This document shows, in pieces, positions 34,519 through 46,133 of a stretch of DNA of 64,000 nucleotides. Source of the DNA: Bolinopsis microptera (taxonomy: Eukaryota; Ctenophora; Tentaculata; Lobata; Bolinopsidae); contig NC_087082.1 in the NCBI RefSeq assembly GCF_026151205.1, positions 11,355,997-11,419,996 on the forward strand. The letters are read 5' to 3'. Below the pieces are notes generated by a model. The model was not told the DNA's origin and did no database searches. It worked only from the letters and a program-made list of their open reading frames with translations. Every line of letters begins with the position of its first letter. Positions within the stretch are counted from its first letter, which is position 1. Made by a program: the position numbers and the translations under genes.

Positions 34519-36166
34519 GGTTCTTTTGCGATAGTCAAAACGCGACAACTAGCGCTGGATGGCGACAACTAGCGCTATCCAGCGCTAGTTGTCGCCATCC
34601 AGCGCTAGTTGTCGCTATCCAGCGCTGGATAACGCTGGTCAGCGCAAAATATATATGTTCGATAATTGTCGCTATCCAGCGCTAGTTGTCGCCATCCAGC
34701 GCTAGTTGTCGCCATCCAGCGCTAGTTGTCGCTATCCAGCGCTAGTTGTCGCTGGCTATGCGACACTGTCGCACGCGATAGTTTGCGATGGCCAGCGCAA
34801 CTGGCCATCGCAGAAAACAGTTCGATAACTAGCGCTGGATAGCGACAACTAGCGCTGGATAGCGACAACTAGCGCTGGCCAGCGCTGGCCAGCGCTAAGC
34901 GATAGCCAGCGCTGGCCAGCGCTGGCCATCGATATCCAGCGCAAAATTTTTGCGCTATTACTCGTCAGCTAGCGCTGGCCAGCGCTAACCAGCGCTAGCC
35001 AGCGCTAACCAGCGCTAGCCAGCGCTAGCCAGCGCTAACCAGCGCTAGCCAGCGCTAACCAGCGCTAGCCAGCGCTAGCTGACGAGTAATTTCAGTAATA
35101 TCGCAACTATATTGCGCTGGCCTGCGCTGGCTGACGAGTAATACTAATATCGAGCGTGCTAAATCACTCTACAGTCGATCTTCGAGATTGTTCTAAAAGG
35201 GCCCACGATGGTTGTAACCAACTTGAAACTTCAATCGATGTATTTTCGGACGCTAATTCCGAATCAACCCCCATGGGCCCATGACATAGCTATAGGGTTA
35301 AAATGCTCTCCTGACGAGATATTGGCGAAAAACTGTACATGTATCGATCACGTGATATGACCGTATAAGGAAGTTAGTCTAATTTCTCGTTTCTGTTAGG
35401 GTTTCAGCATATGTTTTTGTTAAGGATTGGGTTAGGGTTAAATTAGAGGGTTAGGGTTTCGAAAAGTCGTTCAGAACCAGCTAGAGTCAGAGAATGGGTT
35501 AAAAAGTCACGTGACAGTCGAGTGTAAAGTGATTAATGATAATCATCATCCGAGTAATATATGATTTTGATACATTGCGCTGGCTAACGCTGGCTAGCGC
35601 TGGCTAGCGCTGGCTAGCGCTGGATAGCGACAACTAGCGCTGGCTAGCGCTGGATAGCGACAACTAGCGCTGGCTAGCGCTGGCTAGCGCTGGATAGCGA
35701 CAACTAGCGCTGGCTAGCGCTGGCCAGCGCTGGCCAGCGCTAGCTGACGAGTAATAGCGCAAAAATTTTGCGCTGGATATCGATGGCCAGCGCTGGCCAG
35801 CGCTGGCCAGCGCTAGTTGTCGCTATCCAGCGCTAGTTGTCGCTATCCAGCGCTAGTTATCGAACTGTTTTCTGCGATGGCCAGTTGCGCTGGCCATCGC
35901 AAACTATCGCGTGCGACAGTGTCGCATAGCCAGCGACAACTAGCGCTGGATAGCGACAACTAGCGCTGGATGGCGACAACTAGCGCTGGATGGCGACAAC
36001 TAGCGCTGGATAGCGACAATTATCGAACATATATATTTTGCGCTGGCCAGCGTTATCCAGCGCTGGATAGCGACAACTAGCGCTGGATGGCGACAACTAG
36101 CGCTGGATAGCGCTAGTTGTCGCCATCCAGCGCTAGTTGTCGCGTTTTGACTATCGCAAAAGAACC
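34519..36166. mobile_element. 1.65-kb foldback element made of AGCGCTGG arrays
   Basis: The two ends are exact inverted copies (GGTTCTTTTGCGATAGTC at 34519 and its reverse complement ending 36166). Each arm of about 600 bp mirrors the other over long stretches and consists of arrays of AGCGCTGG/CCAGCGCT alternating with GCGACAACT/AGTTGTCGC. Since AGCGCT is itself palindromic, the arms can fold at several scales. No ORF of interest and no clear target duplication. The left end is 25 bp upstream of the ZP-gene start codon. Confidence 0.85.
35159..35540. mobile_element. MITE-like core of the foldback element
   Basis: This core separates the two arms and has its own ends: AAATCACTCTACAGTCGA at the left, and TCGAGTGTAAAGTGATTAA inverted at the right. 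The left half is closely related to 40393-40570 and to 45146-45198, and one end recurs at 14083. It contains TTAGGG-like motifs at about 35395-35460. Confidence 0.6.
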
Positions 36167-37969
36167 CATTTGGTTGAAAAAAAGGTACTCATATTAGAAA
36201 GAGTTGGGGTATTTGTTGAAGACGACATAAAGAATGTACGGATTAAATTAACTTTGAGCACTAAGCAACAAATCTTGGGTAGCGGATATGAATTATAGTT
36301 ATACCCATCTAAGACCTATAATAGGTAGGTAAATATGAAGGTCACAAAGTTGAAGGGGAAAGTTGGTAAATAAATGAGAGCTGTGCAATTTAGTGGAGTT
36401 AAGACTATTATAAGGCTTGCCACATCAAGTGCCGTGTCTTTTATTTGTCACGTGTGATATTTATTTGGAAAAAGTTTCAATATATCGTCTCATTATTGAG
36501 AATAAGGGCATAGCCAGCACGTCACATCATCAAATAGCTGACCCAAATTGTCAAGTAGCATGCGCGAGACTTACTTTAGATAAACAATAATTATGACTCA
36601 AAATTATGTCGAACTGGTTTACTGTTGTTATAGTTAGTAAAGGGCGCATATTTAGACCTCATGTTGTAACATTGAAGGAATGTTGTTGAAGCGTCTGTAC
36701 TATCGCAGACTTGTGTCTAACTTAAATTTCTGTTTAATTAATATCAATACTAGAGAACGCAGCTAGCATCATCACGTGTTAATATTATTATGACCCTTGA
36801 AGTTGAAGCAAACCTTACTGGATTATTGACTAACTATGATTTAACTTAACCTCTTTACCTTTAAACCTATTACACGACAATGAGTTGTTGTTTAATTAAA
36901 GTGACAAACTGCAAACTTAAATTTGATCAATATTATATTCAATCATACAATCTGATAATATTTTATAACATAGGGACCATAGAATTCACCTATTAAATAT
37001 GTGCACAATAAATGATTAGCAATTATTTGGACAATTCTTGAGATTGAAATGTTAAATGGCTAAATGTTATATATTATTTTATAGAATTCATGAACATTTG
37101 AATGTAACCTTAAATTAGTTGCTGCTCACAATTTAGGCTGCTCAGTTTTTCCAATCCTCAGTTTGAATAAATATGTTACTGTTAGTTTTCTGCAATGGTA
37201 CTACTCCAAGGTGTTTTATATCTGATTCCATTTTATTTAAATTCAACTGTCAAACAAATCGAAGGAAAATAGTTGGAGGACATTGGTAAAATAGTCGGAG
37301 GATATTGGTAAAATAGTTTGAGGACATTGGTAAAATAGTTTGAGGATATTGGTATACTAGATATGTATAAATATGATACTAGGCTTTCTTTGCTATTTTA
37401 GCAGTACTGGTGTTGTCAACTCTGCTCTTATTCGTTCATTTATATTGCTAATTGAGCCTTAATGACTGATAGTAATATGACCATTTGTCCGACGACGTCG
37501 CCCATATTTAGGTCCTGCTCATCATTAAGACAATATGCTTATAATATATACCAGTCAGAGTTGGTCGGTCCAAATTAGGGTCTACAGGGTGTCCGTAACT
37601 ATTAGTATTTAGTATCTATACTAGTCTTGACAATCTTTTTGTAAACAAGAGTCCCATCGAAACCCCTTATTTTAAAACAACGTATACTTCTAGAGGCCGT
37701 GTAAAATCTCAGATTTGTTACTCAAGTTTTGGGTAACTGAATATTGCGGTTTTTAGGGTGTTTTACCGAATTTCGTATAACAGAGCTGCTAAGTTTTTAC
37801 ACGAAATTTTATGAGGAATACATCGGTCGTGCTAGCCAGCACTGTGATAATCCTCTGGCCTTCATGTATAAATATGTATAATCGTCATAGCTTGCGCTTT
37901 TAAAAATACCCATGAGCTGAATAAGTTATTATTTCTTCTGTCGCCGATATTATGTTATTTCATAGATAA

Positions 37970-38068
37970 TCTACAGCCGGGAGAAAAGCACTACTTATCC
38001 CGGCCTTAACGGTGATCTCAGCCGGGACCGGGACAAAATGCCAAATCCCGGCCGGTATCCCGGTCGAG
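37970..38068. mobile_element. Fragment of the CCGGGA-rich hAT family, only in copy A
   Basis: Contains CCCGGTCGAGCTCTG, the family terminus seen at 18427-19148, with inverted CCGGGA motifs. The flanking phrase 'tcatgtataatcgtcatagc' appears on both sides in copy A but once in copy B. Confidence 0.62.
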
Positions 38069-38566
38069 CTCTGCCTGTGGCCGTCATGTATAATCGTCAT
38101 AGCATTTAGAGAAGAACACTACTTTTCAATTAATAAATGATACAGAACGATAACTTGTAACCCCTAAATGTTGCCAGATCGTTACATTACTGAGCCAAGT
38201 GTCACAAGGCCATAATTAAAACTGGGATCCGCCCCTCAAAAACATCACCGCTTCACAGACCCTCCACGCAGTGTGGGGTGGGTGGCTCGAACGGGAGGTG
38301 CATGGGTGTTTCTAACCTATGCAAAGGAAGGAACTAGCCATCTCTACAACAAAGGAAATGCTATAATAGCCTCTACAGCTAATCGTAGAACCGGAGCATA
38401 ACCACTCTTCCCAAAGGCAAATAACACCTTCCGCAGGAAACTAACACGCTCACAGGTTCCCACGTCTCGTGTAACCCCAGGATTTGGTTTTGGATCGGAC
38501 ACTCAAAACAACGATAGAGGAGCGGTCTACACGCTCACAGGCTACCACGTCTTATTCATTCATTTA

Positions 38567-38945
38567 TTATACTTCATAAAAATTCTCTCGAAATTGACTT
38601 TATAGTTGTTTCTAATAGAGGGGAGTGATATCTGCCAGCCCCGGCCGCTTTTGGTCCGGGTGATCTCTTCTAAATGGTACCTAGAACATATCCTGAAAGT
38701 TTGAGGGTGATTGCTCAAAAAATGTAGGAGAAGATAGATTTTTAGACTCGATTTTCAGGACGCGTGATTCAAAGTCGCTCACGCAATACAATTACGCATA
38801 AGCGCTGACCTTTGACCAGCGATATTTCGGCTAGGAACAATATTTTTCCATGGGACCAAAAGCAGCTGATAGATATCACTCCCCTCGATCAGAAACAACT
38901 ATAAAATCAATTTCGAAAGAAATTTGATGAAGACCCCCCGGGCCC
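38567..38945. mobile_element. Palindromic MITE inside copy A
   Basis: Long imperfect inverted repeats with the core TTATAGTTGTTTCTAATAGA, then GGGGAGTGATATCT and CTTTTGGTCC; the right end is the mirror image. Each arm is about 80 bp. The equivalent element in copy B is at 43367-43720. Confidence 0.75.
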
Positions 38946-40450
38946 CTTTATGGCCCTCGTAAAATTTATTCCTCTACTAGAATAAAATAAGAAAATTTGA
39001 TGAGAAGAAATCGTGCTTCTCTGCTTAAATTCGTAGATTAAACTGAACTTCGTGTTATAATAGTCACGTGGAAAATCAAGGAAAGAGTCTCAATCATGCG
39101 ATAAATTCAATGTGTAACGACAGTCAACAGATTATTTCAGCTCTTTTAAAGGCTCTACGTTAATCAAATTTAACTCAGATTAGTGTTAAAGTGTTTGCGC
39201 TTTTAAATTGTTCAGTTTTTACTTTTGTGAAATTGCCGTGAATTTAATTGTGGAACACTAATTATACTAAATAATATAAATCGTATACAAAGGCTAACAT
39301 TAAGGAAGTCATTTCTGTACTGACTGCTCACATATAAATGAAACTGAAAGAATGAATTGTAGGACGGATCACGGACGTGTCTACCAAAACCATCAGTGTA
39401 GAAAATGCAAATTGAGTCTGTTGAAAAGAAATAAACTACGGCATAAATGTATAATATCAATAAGCAGCAATGAATCCCGCAAAGTTCTGAACCTTTCTTT
39501 GAAGAAAAGTAGACAAAAGAGTCAAGTGTAGGGTACTATCACAAAACTTAGTTTTGAGAAATAGATACGCAAGTAGGCCTCTATACTCCTGTTTTTTCTT
39601 TCTGAAAGAAAAAACAAAAACAGGAAATGTCTTTTGAAAGAATGATAAAGATTACAATCGGCTAAAAATTCGGCCGTAAATTTTTTTATCGGTGCAAAAT
39701 TTGAAAGGTTAAAAGTTTAGACGTTTGAGAATTTAAGATGCCTCGGAAATCAGAATCGGTCGCATGAACTGGTTAATAAATTAAAGCACTGTAAATAAGG
39801 GAGTTTTTTGGAATTGACACAAATATGGAGGTGAAGTACTGAAGTTAGTTCGAAGTAATAAATCTTGGGTAGTGGGTATAAATAGTTTTAACTTATCTAG
39901 GTGGGTAAATATGAACGTCACAAAGTTCGAAAGTGGAAAGTTAAGAAATAAATGATAACTTTGCAATTTATAAACTGTAGTCTTAATTTTTATCAACGTA
40001 ACACATCGAGTAGAAGTGCCGCACGGGCTAAATTTACTAAGAAAAACTTTCAATCCAACATCAATTAGCTAGTTGGCATTGTGCCTATTTGCCCCCGCAT
40101 CAAATAGCTGACTCCGGACTCGAGTTTAGACACGAGGTGTACTCGATAATTTCTTTGTTCAATGAAACGTAAACAGTTACTCAGAAACATCGACTCTGTG
40201 GTCCGCACCCTAAGTTATGAGACTCTAAGTCTAGGGTGTGGGACTGTAGGGCGCTGTCCTGAAAAATGGAACTCCTGCACGTGGAGATGTGCAAATGTCC
40301 ACAAGTCCTGCTTCAAGAAGCCGCCCTATAAGAGTCTCACGCCCTAGAGTCCCGGACCCGTCAAAATTAAATTTACGTCAACTGGCAAGTATGCTTAATC
40401 ACTCTACGCTCAATCTTCGAGATTTTTCTAAAAGGGGCCCCGACAGTTGA

Positions 40451-41239
40451 AAGCAACTTTTACTTAGATCGATGTATTTTCGGACGCTGATTCCGAATCA
40501 CCCCCTTGACAATGTGTCAAGTTGACATAGGGTTAAAATGCTCCCCTGGCAAGATATTGGCGAAAAACTGTCTCGACCAATCAGTGACCAAAAAAACTTG
40601 TTGTAAATTACTTATATCTTTATATGCTTTAAATAATCCCCCTCCAGGTTCTATAGCACAGGCACGTGACTTGTGTTGTTGTGCTCACGTGAGTGAACGC
40701 GTGTCACGTGACTTACAAATGATCTATCATATTCCCGGACTTATCCATTGTAACGGATAATAGACGCTTCAAACTCATATTCTAGTCAAGTTTTTATCCA
40801 GGCGTGAGAACCGAGGTTCAAGGTAAATTCCTGATCGCTTAAATTTGAAACTAGTTTACTCTCGTAAGGTAGGGATTTATAAACATGTCCTCCATTAACT
40901 GCCCGTCCGAGGTGTGCTGCCAAAAAGTGACGGTTACGGCTAAGGAAGTCATATCTTGTGCTGATTGAGAACATTTTCATGATTTTTAGTGACCACAAGA
41001 CGGACGCGATCAGTGTAAAATTAAGACAAAACTATTCGAGAATCAAGAGGCAGAAATATAACATAAAAAGCAGTCAATCCAGCTACTAAAATGAAATTTT
41101 TAAAACTTTTGCGTGTATGTTGGCCAAAAGAGTCGGACAAATAATTTTTATTCGAGCCCCCCAATTTTTGTCCTGATTAATCAAAACGCAAATTTGATGG
41201 AAAGGACGCTTCTTGTAGGTGTCAATTTTTTTCAAGAAA
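40451..41239. other. Spacer between the duplicated copies
   Basis: The first 110 bp continues the MITE-like sequence also present inside the foldback element. The interval 40880-41100 is distantly similar to 39290-39510 (shared 'ggctaa..aaggaagtcat', 'gacggac..cgtgt' and 'agcagtcaatcc' style landmarks), suggesting an older, more diverged third repeat. No gene is seen. Confidence 0.5.
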
Positions 41240-44200
41240 AGAAATGAGTTTGATCGAGATGAAAATAATGATCGGCTAAAAATTAGGTTGAAAAAAAAAG
41301 GCATTATATTAGAAAAAGTTGGGGTATTTATTGAAGACAAAATAAAGAATGTACGGATTAAATTAACTTTGAACAGTTTATTGCAACAAATCTTGGGTAG
41401 TGGGTATAAATTATAGTTAAACAGTTATACCCATCTAGGACCTATACTAGGTAGGTAAATATGAAGGTCACAAAGATGAAGGGGAAAGTTGGTTAATTTA
41501 GTGGAGTTAAGACTGTAAGGCTTGCCACATCAAGTGCCGTGTCCTTTATTTGTCACGGGTGATATTTATTTGGAAAAAGTTTCAATAGATCGTCCTATTA
41601 TTGAGAATAAGGGCATAGCCAGCACGTCACAGCATCTAATATCTGACCCGAATTGTCAAGTATGCACGAGACTTACTTTATTTAAATAAACGATAATTAT
41701 GACTCAAACTTATGTCGAACTGGTCTACTATTGTTATAGTTAGTAAAGGGCGCATATTTAGACCTCATGTTGTAACAATGGAGGAATGTTTTTAAAGCAT
41801 CAGCTGTACTATCGCAGACTTGTGTCTAACTTAAATTTCTATTTAATTAATATCAATACTAGAGAACGCAGCTAGCATCATCACGTGTTAATATTATTAT
41901 AACCCTTGAAGTTGAAGCAAACCTTACTGGATTATTGACTAACTATGATTTAACTTAACTTAACTGATTTGATGCTCTGAACTGTAATAAACCTAAAGAA
42001 CCTCATTACCTTTAAACCTATTACACGACAATGAGTTGTTGTTGAATTAAAGTGACAAACTGCAAACCTAAATTTGGTCAATATTATATTTAATCACACA
42101 ATCTGATAACATTCTATAACATAGAGACCATAGAATTCACCTATTAAATATGTGCACTATAAATGATTAGCAATCATTTGGACAATTCTTGAGATTGAAA
42201 CTGGCTAAATGTTATATATTATTTTATAGAATACATGAACATTTGAATGTAACCTTAAATTAACTGCTGCGAAACTTATTAGGGCTGCTGAGTTTTTCCA
42301 ATCCTTAGTTTGAATAAATATGTAAGTTTTCTGCAATGGTACTACTCTAAGGTTTTTTATATCTGATTCCATTTTATTTAAATTCAACTGTCAAACAAAT
42401 CGAATGAAAATAGTTGGATGATAATGGTATACTTGAAAGGTATAAATATGATACTAGGCTTTCTTTGCTATTTTAGCAGTACTGGTGTTGTTAACTCTAC
42501 TCTTATTCATTCATTTATATTGCTATTTAATTGAGCCTTAATGACTAATAGTAACGTGACCTTTTGTCCGACGACTTTGCCCATATTTAGGGCCTGCTAA
42601 ATACCAGTCAGAGTTGGTCGGTCCAAATTAGGGTCGACAGGGTATCCTAAATCCTTAACTATTAGAAAATCTATTTGTTAACAAAAGTCCCAAAGCATCA
42701 AAACCCCCTATTTTAAAACAACGTCTACTTCTAGAGGCCGTGTAAAATCTCAAATTTGTTACTCAAGTTTTAGGGAAACTGAATATTGCGATTTTTAGGG
42801 TGTTTTACCGAATTTCGTATAACAGAGCTGCTAAGTTTTTACACGGAATTTTTTTTGCTAGCCAGCTCTGTGATCATCCTGTGGCTTTCATGTATAATCG
42901 TCATAGCTTTTAGAGAAGAGCACTACTTTTTCAATTAATAAATGATACAGAACGTAAATCCTAAATGTTTCCAGATCGTTACATTACTGAGCCTAGTGTC
43001 ACAAGGCCATGAATAAAACTGGGATCCGCCCCTCAAAAACCTCACCGAACCTCCACGCGGTGTGGGGTGGGTGGCTCGAACGGGAGGTGCATGGGTGTTT
43101 CTAACCTATGCAAAGGAAGGGACTAGCCATCTCTACAACAAAGGAAATGCTATAATAGCCTCTACAGCTAATATTAGAACCGGAGCATAACCACTCTTCC
43201 CACAGGCAAATAACACCTCCCGCAGGAAACAAACACGCTCACAGGTTCCCACGTCTTGTGTAACCCCAGGATTTGGTTTTGGATCGGACACTGAAAACAA
43301 CAATAGAGGAGCGGTCTACACGCTCACAGGCTACCACGTCTTATTCATTCATTCATTATACTTCATAAGAATTCTCTCGAAAATGACTTTATAGTTGTTT
43401 CTAATAGAGGGGAGTGATATCTACCAGCTGCTTTTGGTCTGAGCGATCTTTTCTAAATGGTACCTAGAAAATATCCTGAAAGTTTGAGAGTGATTGCTCA
43501 AAAAATGTAGGAGACGATAGATTTTTAGACTCGATTTTCAGGACGCGTGATTGAAAGTCGCTCACGCATTACATTTACACATAAGCGCTGACCTTTGACC
43601 AGCGATATTTCCGCCAGGAACAATATTTTTCCATGGGACCAAAAGCAGCTGATAGATATCACTCCCCTCTATCAGAAACAACTATAAAATCAATTTCGAA
43701 CGAATTTTGATGAAGACCTCTCGGGCCCCTTAATGGTCCTCGTAAATTTCATTCCTCTAGAATAAAATAAGAAAATTTGATGATGCTTAAATTCGTAGAT
43801 TAAACTGAAATTCGTGTTATAATAGTCACGTGGACAATCGAGGAAAGAGTTATAATCATGCGATAAATTCAATGTGTAACGACAGTCAACAGATTATTTC
43901 AGCTCTTTTAAAGGCTCTACGTTAACCAAATTTAACACAGATTAGTGTTAAAGTGTTTGCGCTTTTAAATTGTTCAGTTTTTACTTTTGTGAAGTTGCCG
44001 TGAACTTAATTGTGGAACACTAATTATACTAAATAATATAAATCGTATACAAAGGCTAACATTAAGGAAGTCATTTCTGTACTGACTGCTCACATATAAA
44101 TGAATCTGAAAGAATGAATTGTAGGACGGATCACGGACGTGTCTACCAAAACCATCAATGTAGAAAATACAGAATGGGTCTGTCGAAAAGAAATAAACTA

Positions 44201-45198
44201 CGGCATAAATCATAATATTAATAAGCAGCAATGAATCCCGCAAAGTTCTGAACCTTTCTTTGAAGAAAAGTAGACAAAAGAGTCAAGTGTAGGGTACTAT
44301 CACAAACCTTAGTTTTGAGAAATAGATACGCAAGTTGGCCTTCTGCTCCTGTTTTTTCTTTATAAAAGGAAAAACAAAATCAGGAAATGTCTTTTGAAAG
44401 AATGATAAAATTTACAATCGGCTAAAATTCGGCCATAAAATTGTTTATCGGTGCAAAATTTGAAAGGTTAAAAGTTTAGACGTTTGAGAATATGTGATGC
44501 CTCGGAAATCAGGATCAGGATCGGTCGCATGAACTGGTTACTAAATTAAAGCACTGTAAATAAGGGATTATTTCGGAATTGTCATAAAGAATGTGGAGGT
44601 GAAGTAAGTTCGAAGTAATATATCTTGGATAGTGGGTATAAATACTTTTGACTTATCAAGGTGTGTAAATATGAACGTCACAAAGTTCGAAAGGGGAAAG
44701 TTAAGAAATAAATGACAAATGTGCAATTTATAAGTAGACTTAAATTTTATCAACGTAACACATCGAGTAGAAGTGCCGCACGGGCTAAATTCACTAAGAA
44801 AAACTTTCGATTCAACATCAATTAGCCAGTTGGCATTGTGCCTATTTGCCCCCGCATCAAATAGCTGACTCGAGTTTAGACATGAGGTGTACTCGATAAT
44901 TTCTTTGTTCAATGGAAGGTAAACAGTTACTCAGAAACATCGACTCTGTGGTCCGCACCCTAAGTTATGAGACTCTAAGTCTAGGGTGTGGGACTGTAGG
45001 GCACTGTCCTGAAAGGTAGAACTTCTGCACGTGGAGATGTGAAAATGTCCACAAGTCTTGTTTCAAGAAGCTGCCCTAGAGTCTCACGCCCTAGACTCCA
45101 GAGTCCTGAACCCGTCAAAATTACGTTAAACTGGCGAGTGTGCTTAATCACTCTACACTCAATCTTCGAGATTTTTCTAAAAGGGGCCCCGACAGTTG
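41240..45198. repeat. Copy B of the ~4-kb direct duplication
   Basis: Partner of 36180-40450. It lacks the hAT-derived insert of copy A. ORF 43974-44243 (-) corresponds to 39212-39460 in copy A and ORF 44568-44912 (-) to 39781-40053, but neither looks like a known protein. Confidence 0.85.
43367..43720. mobile_element. Palindromic MITE inside copy B
   Basis: Same element as 38567-38945; here the left arm is cleaner (CAGCTGCTTTTGGTC) and pairs better with the right arm. Confidence 0.72.
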
Positions 45199-46104
45199 AA
45201 TTATTTTAGAATAGTAATTTTTTCTTTTTAAGTTTTTAGGATGTACCAACGATTCAAAATTAAAATGATGTGTTAAATTCATGCCACAGCTTCACTTCTC
45301 CAAATATATTTTTGAATTGTGAGCAGAGTGTTCACAGGAGCATTTTTAACCAACATTTTAGAAGTTTTTCAACTGTCATAAGTTGATTTAGTGGTATTTA
45401 ACTAGTGTCAGTGATAAGATTTCGCTGATTCGAGTATAATAATATTGTATGGCTTATAAACATACAGTTTGTTATATTCCATATTTATACAACATATAAT
45501 CGTCTATTGTATGATGATACTTTTACTTCAGATTGCTATAGATTGTTACTGTGTTTCATTCAATAAACACAGTTTATTACAAGATTTATGAACATTATAG
45601 TCCTTGCGGGGATGTGGCATAAAATAACCAATTGGTGCCCCCCACAAAAATGTTCTTATGCCCTAAAAAAGGTTGGGTTTTTAGCCCTCCCTGGTAGAAT
45701 TTCACATCCCCAAATATATTTTGCAGCAACCACGGTTAAAATATCTGCATTTTGGGGAAAAAGGCCCCCTCCTCCACTGCATCATAATCAGAGGGACCAT
45801 TTGTTATGCCACTGGTTGTGGGCTGGTTGGCGTGCTGGTAGGGGAGCTACTGCAGGTTTACTCTCGGATTATATTCTACTAGACCCTAAACCAGCTGAAA
45901 TCCTGATGGACTTCAACTGACTTTTTAAGCCGGAGGGCTGATTCCAAAATCTGACTAACTAAGGATGACCAAAATGGTTAACACTTAGTTCCCCCGGAGT
46001 GATTCTCCCCACAATACATTTCACTGCAACTTTTTGTACATTACTATATTCCCATTAACAAGCTGGGTTTTACTGTGATTTCATAACATTCTCCTTATCT
46101 ATAG
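45199..46104. other. Upstream region of the second coiled-coil gene
   Basis: No supported exon. ORF 45588-45920 (+) is proline-rich in parts but has no splice or family support. The gene's promoter and any 5' non-coding exon would lie here. Confidence 0.4.
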
Positions 46105-46133
46105 GTTGTGACTCAAAGGTTGTCAAATGTCTC

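Larger units (their letters stand above)
36180..40450. repeat. Copy A of a ~4-kb direct duplication
   Basis: Colinear with 41240-45198 over nearly the whole length with scattered substitutions and indels; the offset drifts from about 5.1 kb to 4.75 kb. Copy A carries extra DNA near 37890-38080 (a hAT fragment) and a longer spacer around 37260-37350. There are no large ORFs. One short minus-strand ORF (39212-39460) is kept in both copies. Both copies end in the MITE-like 'ttaatcactctac' sequence. Confidence 0.85.

Noticed and set aside
38220-38540. tRNA-derived SINE or RNA gene ('ctgggatccgcccctc', 'ggctcgaacgggagg')
   Set aside because: No complete A and B boxes and no cloverleaf; the segment is present only as part of the 4-kb duplication.
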